A DNA stretch of 64,000 nt from Silene latifolia. Lineage: Eukaryota > Streptophyta > Magnoliopsida > Caryophyllales > Caryophyllaceae. Each line of letters begins with the position of its first letter. The stretch's first letter is position 1. The notes under the pieces are model-generated. The model was given only the letters and a program-made list of their open reading frames with translations. It searched no databases and was not told where the DNA came from. Shown piece after piece: positions 59,501 through 64,000 of this stretch. Location of the stretch: positions 455,961,311-456,025,310 of the forward strand of contig NC_133538.1 in assembly GCF_048544455.1 (NCBI RefSeq), given 5' to 3'. The translations under genes were made by a program, and so were the position numbers.

Positions 59501-59975
59501 TACCCCGTCATAATCCAAAACAAAATAATAATGAGTCTCTAAATACCTGACACCAGCACCAATAACAGCAACCCTTTTTGCAGAACCTGAAATTAGAAAC
59601 CCGATAAAATCAGAAATATGATCAGAAAAAAATGCACTAGAATTTGAAGAAATGCACAATAATCAGACAACATTTACGTAAAATAGAAAGTAAATTCACA
59701 AACTATAGAATGAAACGGTCTCACAACGTGAGACAGTCCATTTCTGTAAGAACATTATTCATTTGTTAATAGATGAGTTATCTGTGACCATATCATGCGA
59801 GACCGTCTCACGCAATAATTACTGAAGTAAATTGAATAAAAAATTAGAAATGCAACATACTTTGGAGTTTATCTGGGTCAGAAGTGTTGGCCATGGGAAT
59901 GTTGTAGTTGGTGGAAGAACAAGAGACCAGGTGAGTTGGTGAGAGGAGGGAAGTAGTTAGTGATAGCATAGTCAT
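47553..59975 (-). CDS. PPOX2: Protoporphyrinogen oxidase 2 (PPOX2), 18 exons, 525 aa
   Basis: FAD enzyme that oxidises protoporphyrinogen IX to protoporphyrin IX, the last shared step to haem and chlorophyll; the PPOX2 type is mainly mitochondrial. Exons (minus): 59975-59861, 59586-59547, 59188-59053, 58859-58794, 58588-58538, 58453-58397, 58247-58171, 57908-57872, 57774-57709, 57070-57030, 56339-56219, 56079-55912, 55074-55000, 49573-49450, 49376-49268, 49194-49120, 49034-48928, 47665-47553. All introns are GT-AG and phases match, giving 1578 bases. Motifs: dinucleotide-binding GAGVSG (48-53), EADERAGGK (71-79), WDEGANT (90-96), Arg126, FIGGSRN (414-420), C-terminal [12 protein letters not shown] from 489. 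Length fits the family (about 500-535). Met1 follows an in-frame TGA; a second in-frame Met28 could start a shorter form. Confidence 0.95.
48100..48250 (-). mobile_element. RTE LINE 3' tail in PPOX2 intron 17
   Basis: The minus strand reads GGTCGACCCCAAATCATTTTGGGATTAAGGCTTTG followed in part by TTGTTGTTG and GGTGGTGG triplets, the standard 3' end of plant RTE LINEs with a triplet tail. It is strongly 5' truncated. The left limit is set by the end of the triplet run; the right limit is approximate. Confidence 0.7.
50143..50425. mobile_element. Stowaway-like MITE in PPOX2 intron 13
   Basis: Inverted ends CTTCCTCCATTCAACTC...GAGTTGAATGGAGGAAG flanked by TA on both sides. Near the right end the GGTAGAGTGGAGTTGAATGGA end is present twice, suggesting a local duplication of the terminus. 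Confidence 0.7.
50431..50874. mobile_element. TA-flanked MITE with GACACG repeats
   Basis: Short inverted ends GGTAGCAC...GTGCTACC flanked by TA. Just inside the left end lies a run of (ac)ggacac units; near the right end are several TCGGACACG and GTGTCC motifs. It lies three bases from the previous MITE. No coding capacity. Confidence 0.6.
51151..52673 (+). repeat. Element H left LTR
   Basis: Contains a short tandem run of CTGCGCAGC units at about 51464-51520 and a long stretch shared with the right LTR (from about 51665). Ends TTACCA before the primer site. Confidence 0.8.
53157..54832 (+). repeat. Element H right LTR
   Basis: Starts TGATAGTGTCAAATTG directly after the purine tract and ends GCTACCA. 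It has a single GTGCGCAGCCTGCGC motif near 53600 where the left LTR has an expanded run. Confidence 0.8.
56587..56814. mobile_element. Stowaway MITE in PPOX2 intron 10
   Basis: Inverted ends CTCCCTCCGTGCCTGGTCATTTG...CAAATGACCGGGACGGAGGGAG flanked by TA duplications; 228 bases. Classic Stowaway (Tc1/mariner) ends. Confidence 0.9.
59712..59816. repeat. Short MITE-like inverted repeat in PPOX2 intron 1
   Basis: GAAACGGTCTCACAACGTGAGAC at the left and GCGAGACCGTCTCACGC at the right can pair with one another. The GAGACCGTCTCAC palindrome also occurs at 62230-62247 and 62805-62815. Boundaries are approximate and no clear duplication is seen. Confidence 0.45.
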
Positions 59976-60060
59976 ATTGTGTCAGAAATTTCGTTGATTT
60001 TTTTGACAAATGTACGGCTATATAATTCTTTAGAATTTGGGGGAAATAAGAAGAGATCAA
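59976..60060 (-). promoter_or_regulatory. PPOX2 proximal promoter
   Basis: On the minus strand a TATATAG-type box (plus 60018-60025, GGCTATATAATT) lies about 45 bases before the first ATG. An in-frame TGA precedes the ATG by two codons. A very short leader would follow if this box is used. Confidence 0.45.
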
Positions 60061-60571
60061 AATAGATAAGCTAAGGAGATAAAGTGGCCAATATATTTTT
60101 TTGGGTGTTGCTCATCATAATATACATTTGACTATACTACCCCTTTCATAATTTCTCCTCTCAATTTCACATCTCTCTAATTTCCTTAGTAATTGTACTA
60201 CATTGATAAAAAAAAAAAAAAAAATTAAACTTTGAATTGCATCATAAAAACAACAAATATAGTGTAGTGCATAAATTACTCCACCTCTTCCCACCACTAC
60301 AACCACCGTGGATTACCGTCCCACTGCCGGCCACCATTCTTCCTCTACCCTTCTGCCACCACGGACCACCTTCCTCTGCCAGTAACTATTCCATTCGCCA
60401 TCCCGACAGCAACTCCTTCCCCCAACCCATCAAACCTTCTCCACCCTTGCCTCTAACCCATGACATACCACTTTTCGCCGGAACACCATGCTCCGCCCCC
60501 TTTCTCACCGCCATCCGCCTGCGCCACTCTACCCTTGTCGTTCTCCACCCACGCCGCCATCCCGCCACCAC
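60061..60571. other. PPOX2 upstream flank, C-rich
   Basis: A run of A at about 60210-60223, then a CCACC-rich stretch (60280-60570) that gives proline-rich ORFs on plus by composition. I see no gene signal. Confidence 0.5.
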
Positions 60572-61652
60572 CAGTGGCGAATCTAGGATTTATGGAATGG
60601 GGGTGACGGGTGTCCGGGTTTTAAATCTCGGTATCGGTCGCGATCGCGTTGTCACGAAATCGCTCCCGAACCGAACCACTTGTTGCGAACCAAAATCGCT
60701 CGTCGCAGTCGATTTTTGATTTACAAGGTTTTTTGGCTATATTTTTATTTATAAATATTTCTAATGTTATTGTATATTATATCTAAATATGGGTAAAACA
60801 ACGTTATTAATAGTATGATGAAAATCTCAGTTGATATAGTAATCTCATATCTACTAAAAGAATAGGTGAATCTCCAAATTTTACCTCGTAAAGTTTAAGA
60901 ATGTAGAATTGGGGTTTATTATTATAGTTTATTCTATAGGTGTATCTTGAATTATAAATGAATTAATCTTTTATTTGGATATATTCATAAAATTAAAATA
61001 CTCACAATCTGTACAAATTTGATCTGCTAAAGATTTGCCTCCACGATTTTTATGATAAAAAACTAGCTAATCAATCGATTTAACTAAAATATTAATAACG
61101 GGAAGTAGTGAATAGTGGGAAGTAGTGAATCTGTCTCATAATTTATTTTATCGTAATTTTAAGATATATTATAGAAAAATATATTAATGATAAATTTATG
61201 AATTAGATAACTTTAAAAGTAGTTTTATTTAATTGAAAATAATTTTAATGTTAAATAAAGGTAACCCAAACGAAACCGGGTAACAATACTAATTAATAAT
61301 AATGTCAAAAACATTAAAAAAAATAAAAAAATCCATCTTTCTACCCATGAGCAGGTCTCCACCGCCCCACCACTTAAACACTAAATAATGTTACAAAAAA
61401 AAAATCATAAACACAGTCATGACTACATCCTATCTCATCCCTGTCATAAATCACTTCTTTCGTCTTCATCCCTGTCATCCTTATCTCCAACCCTGCAACC
61501 CAGAAAAATTCCCACCCCAACCCAAAAAAAATAAAATCCTTCATTTAATCATCTCCACTTATCATCTGCTCGTTTAACTATTTTAATTTTTTTTCCCTAA
61601 AATTAATGGGGGTGAGGGTTCACCCCCATCACCCCCTGTAGATTCGCCCCTG
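60572..61652. mobile_element. hAT-type non-autonomous element
   Basis: Ends CAGTGGCGAATCTAGGATTT and, inverted, CAGGGGCGAATCTACAGGGG, flanked by a perfect 8-bp duplication gccaccac (60564-60571 and 61653-61660). 1081 bases, AT-rich interior without an open transposase. 8-bp duplication and CA...TG ends fit the hAT superfamily. It lies about 600 bases upstream of PPOX2. Confidence 0.85.
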
Positions 61653-61660
61653 GCCACCAC

Positions 61661-62249
61661 CCAACAACCAATGTCATAGAACAATAGTTTATAGATAACT
61701 AAAACCCTAAGTTAAATAAGATCATCTAAAAACCATGAAAGAAAGGCCTTAATTTAGTTCATAATTATAGAATTTACAAACTAAATCACTGTTTTATAGT
61801 TAAACTAGGTCTAATTGAAAACGGACGAATCAAAAAATTGTTGCGGGAATTGTAGTTGAGAGAATTGTGTTTGAAAGGTATTTTTTACCTAAGGGTATGA
61901 AATGGAAAAAAAATGACAAAATGTACTGAGTTGAGTAAAATACGTACTGCGAAAATAATTTACGATTTTTTTTATAAGGCAAGAAAATTAGGATGATTAT
62001 AAATCAACCTATAACATCCTTGAGGATGTTAACGGTAAGCGGAATACAAAGAATTTCCATTTATCATGGGTAACCATAAGATAAAAGGGTCCAAAGAAAG
62101 ACTTTCCTCGAAAAAGTACGACACTTTAAAAACCCATTAAAAAAATAAAAAATAAACTTAGCTAAAACTTAAAACCATACAAAATTCTACATAAAAAAGA
62201 GCACAAATTATAGTATAAGACGGTTATTCACATTGTGAGACGGTGAGAC
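61661..62249. other. Intergenic AT-rich spacer
   Basis: No coding frame, repeat or recognisable regulatory element apart from a GAGACGGTGAGAC palindrome near 62235. Confidence 0.5.
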
Positions 62250-63612
62250 TGTAATACTACGGTTTTATGAGTCTCTGGGTACTCTATCGAGTAGGCCTTA
62301 CTCTGTCGAGTAAGGGTGTGTTGCGTTTTAAAAGTAGTTTCTGACCTGTTGGGTACTCGATCGAGTAACCTTGATACTCGATCGAGTAAGAGGGCACTCG
62401 ATCGAGTACCTCAGATACTCGATCGAGTAGCCGGTTTACGAGGTGATGATTTGTCGGGTTTTGTTAATAATGCGATTAAGTATATAATTACTTCCGTCAC
62501 TTTTCTTTAAACACTTTTAAAACCCAATTGCTTTCAAAAAGAGAAATCAAACTACGTTCTTCGCATCAATCGCATTGTTGGCAAATCCCGGAGCTTGGAA
62601 GGTCGGATTTTACCTTTCTTTATACCTTTGTGATCCTTGCGTCGAGGGTAAGATCTACGTACCATTTTTATAGTATTTCGTTAAAGTTGGTTAAACCCTA
62701 ATATTGGGATTTGGGGGTTTTGTTGTATTTCGTGATTGGTAGTGATTATATGTTTGTATGTTAGGAGGAGAATTCGTAGAAGAAGCTTTTTGATATCAGC
62801 TGTGAGACCGTCTGATTGTGTTGCTTTTCAGGTAGGGTTTCCCTACTCAGTATTAGTCCCATAACGCATTGTTGGTGTTGTGTGATTGTTGAATATTATC
62901 GTATTCGTATTGTGACGGTTTTTGGTTTTGATTGCTATTTAATGGTTGTGATTATTTGTCTCTGGTACTCGAGATGCGTTCTCGGCTGAGTGGAGTCACT
63001 TGCGGGAGTGGCTTCACGCCCTAGTTTCGCCCTCCGTGGAACCCGCCACGGGGAGGGGATGTGCACATTAATGGGACAGGGTTATCACTCGATATGATGA
63101 GCGGGGATTTGGTGGGTACGGCTGCGGTCCCCCACGGGGGCTGGTCCGGTCCAAAGGATGATCGGTGACGGAGATTGATTGGAGTGGGTGTGATTGTGTG
63201 TGTGACGTTTGAGCTGCTTGTTTACTGTGTTGTTGGTTTATATAAATTGTGTGATTAGTACTAACCCCGTATAATGTTTTAAAAACTGTGGTGATCCATT
63301 CGGGGATGGTGAGCAGTTATTGAGCAGGTATGAGTCGAGTTACTGGGATAGCTGGGATGTACCACCGTCTGATGATAGAAGTCTTCCGCTGTAGCTTTAG
63401 TAGTTTAATAAACATTTCATTTAGTTGATTAGACAGTTGGCTTTGAGAACTTGTATTCGTATTTTGGATTTGGCTTTGGATTGTAACCTTTCACTAAAGT
63501 TATACATTTAAATGTTGTTTCGTTATTGTCTAATGATTATCATTGCCTCGGCTAACCGAGATGGTAGCGTCCTTATACCTGAGTGGTCCTGGTGGAGTAT
63601 GGGGGTGTTACA
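62250..63612 (+). repeat. Element G left LTR (1.36 kb)
   Basis: Six ACTCGATCGAGTA-type palindromes at 62284-62430, a conserved hairpin island at 62991-63080, and CCTCGGCTAACCGAG near 63546. Ends GTGTTACA. Confidence 0.82.
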
Positions 63613-63615
63613 AAA

Positions 63616-63627
63616 TGGTATCAGAGC
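63616..63627 (+). other. Element G primer binding site
   Basis: TGGTATCAGAGC, complementary to the 3' end of initiator methionine tRNA. Confidence 0.9.
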
Positions 63628-64000
63628 GACGATCCTGAAACCTGTAATCAATGAATCTAATGAACATAGGGAGTCAATTAAAATGAACCCGGGGTAAAGG
63701 TTGTAGGAGCTAATGCAAAGGCTTGGGAGACGTCCTAAAGTCGCGAACTCGCCCTACAATTTTGAACCGGTCACATGGGGGGTATATGTCAAGGTCGTAT
63801 GTGATGCTTGTTAGCTTGTATGTGGATGTGATGATGTATGTTGTAATTCTTGGATGTTTGGAGTAGCAGGTTCAGATCGTGCATGAAAGGTTGGTGAAAC
63901 ATATAGAACGGTTGTTTGAACAAGAAGCATGTTGGATGTTTACTATGTGGGGTTTGATAATATGATATAGTTGTTTTGTTGATCATATGAAAAGCTTGGT

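Larger units (their letters stand above)
62250..64000 (+). mobile_element. Element G: Tekay-like LTR retrotransposon, left end
   Basis: LTR from TGTAATACTACGG (62250) to GGGGGTGTTACA (63612), primer site three bases later, then leader sequence to the window edge. The leader and several LTR islands match element D, so both belong to related Tekay-like families. Coding region and right LTR are outside the window; the duplication cannot be checked. Confidence 0.8.

Noticed and set aside
59366..59659. 97-codon minus-strand ORF at the PPOX2 second exon
   Set aside because: It reads through the 40-base exon 2 into intron sequence on both sides; only the exon is coding.
60237..60719. 160-codon proline/histidine-rich plus-strand ORF upstream of PPOX2
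   Set aside because: It arises from CCACC-rich low-complexity DNA, has no recognisable domain and runs into the end of a hAT-type element.

Overview
This is plant nuclear DNA, probably from a core eudicot and likely Caryophyllales. The evidence is a gene with plant GT-AG introns encoding a PPOX2-type protoporphyrinogen oxidase that resembles the amaranth and spinach enzymes, set in a dense stack of plant LTR retrotransposons. The order-level call is inference. I see no bacterial, organellar, rRNA, tRNA or CRISPR signal.

Region 1 to about 47 kb is one nested transposon stack. The oldest layer is an RTE-clade LINE on the minus strand, now in pieces at 35243-35460, 35981-36546 and 46679-46980. 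An Athila-like Ty3/gypsy element on the minus strand (B, 35242 leftwards past the window) inserted into it. B was then hit by a copia-like LTR (1-1232), a Tat/Ogre-like deletion derivative (A, 1551-6998), a non-coding Tekay-like LARD (D, 10306-18118) and a Tat/Retand-like element (E, 20752-34793). E was in turn hit by a solo Ogre-like LTR (C, 21784-24994). The LINE was also hit by a MULE-like MITE (35461-35980) and by a second Tat/Retand-like element (F, 36547-46678). Exact target-site duplications (TSDs) support six of these insertions: atatg, gaacc, gtaat, gtgcc, gacac and a 10-bp actctttcct. The A and MITE insertions can be removed in silico so that a host reading frame becomes continuous.

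E and F share one layout. Gag-pol lies on the minus strand. An extra antisense gene lies on the plus strand just inside the 3' LTR, with its own TATA box, a putative-gypsy-transposon (Transposase_28-like) N-terminal domain, a coiled-coil C-terminus and intron-like gaps. It converges on pol across a short tandem-repeat tract. The antisense ORF (aORF) is known in Tat elements. The promoters, the introns and the disruption of one promoter by C are what stand out here.

Region 47.5-60 kb holds the only evident host gene, PPOX2 on the minus strand. It has 18 exons that join into 525 codons with GT-AG borders throughout. Its introns carry a small Athila-like non-autonomous element (H, 51151-54832), several MITEs and an RTE tail. 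Two in-frame start codons could give two protein forms.

Region 60-64 kb is the gene's upstream flank. It holds a hAT-type non-autonomous element (60572-61652) and the left LTR plus primer site of a Tekay-like element (G, from 62250) that runs off the window.
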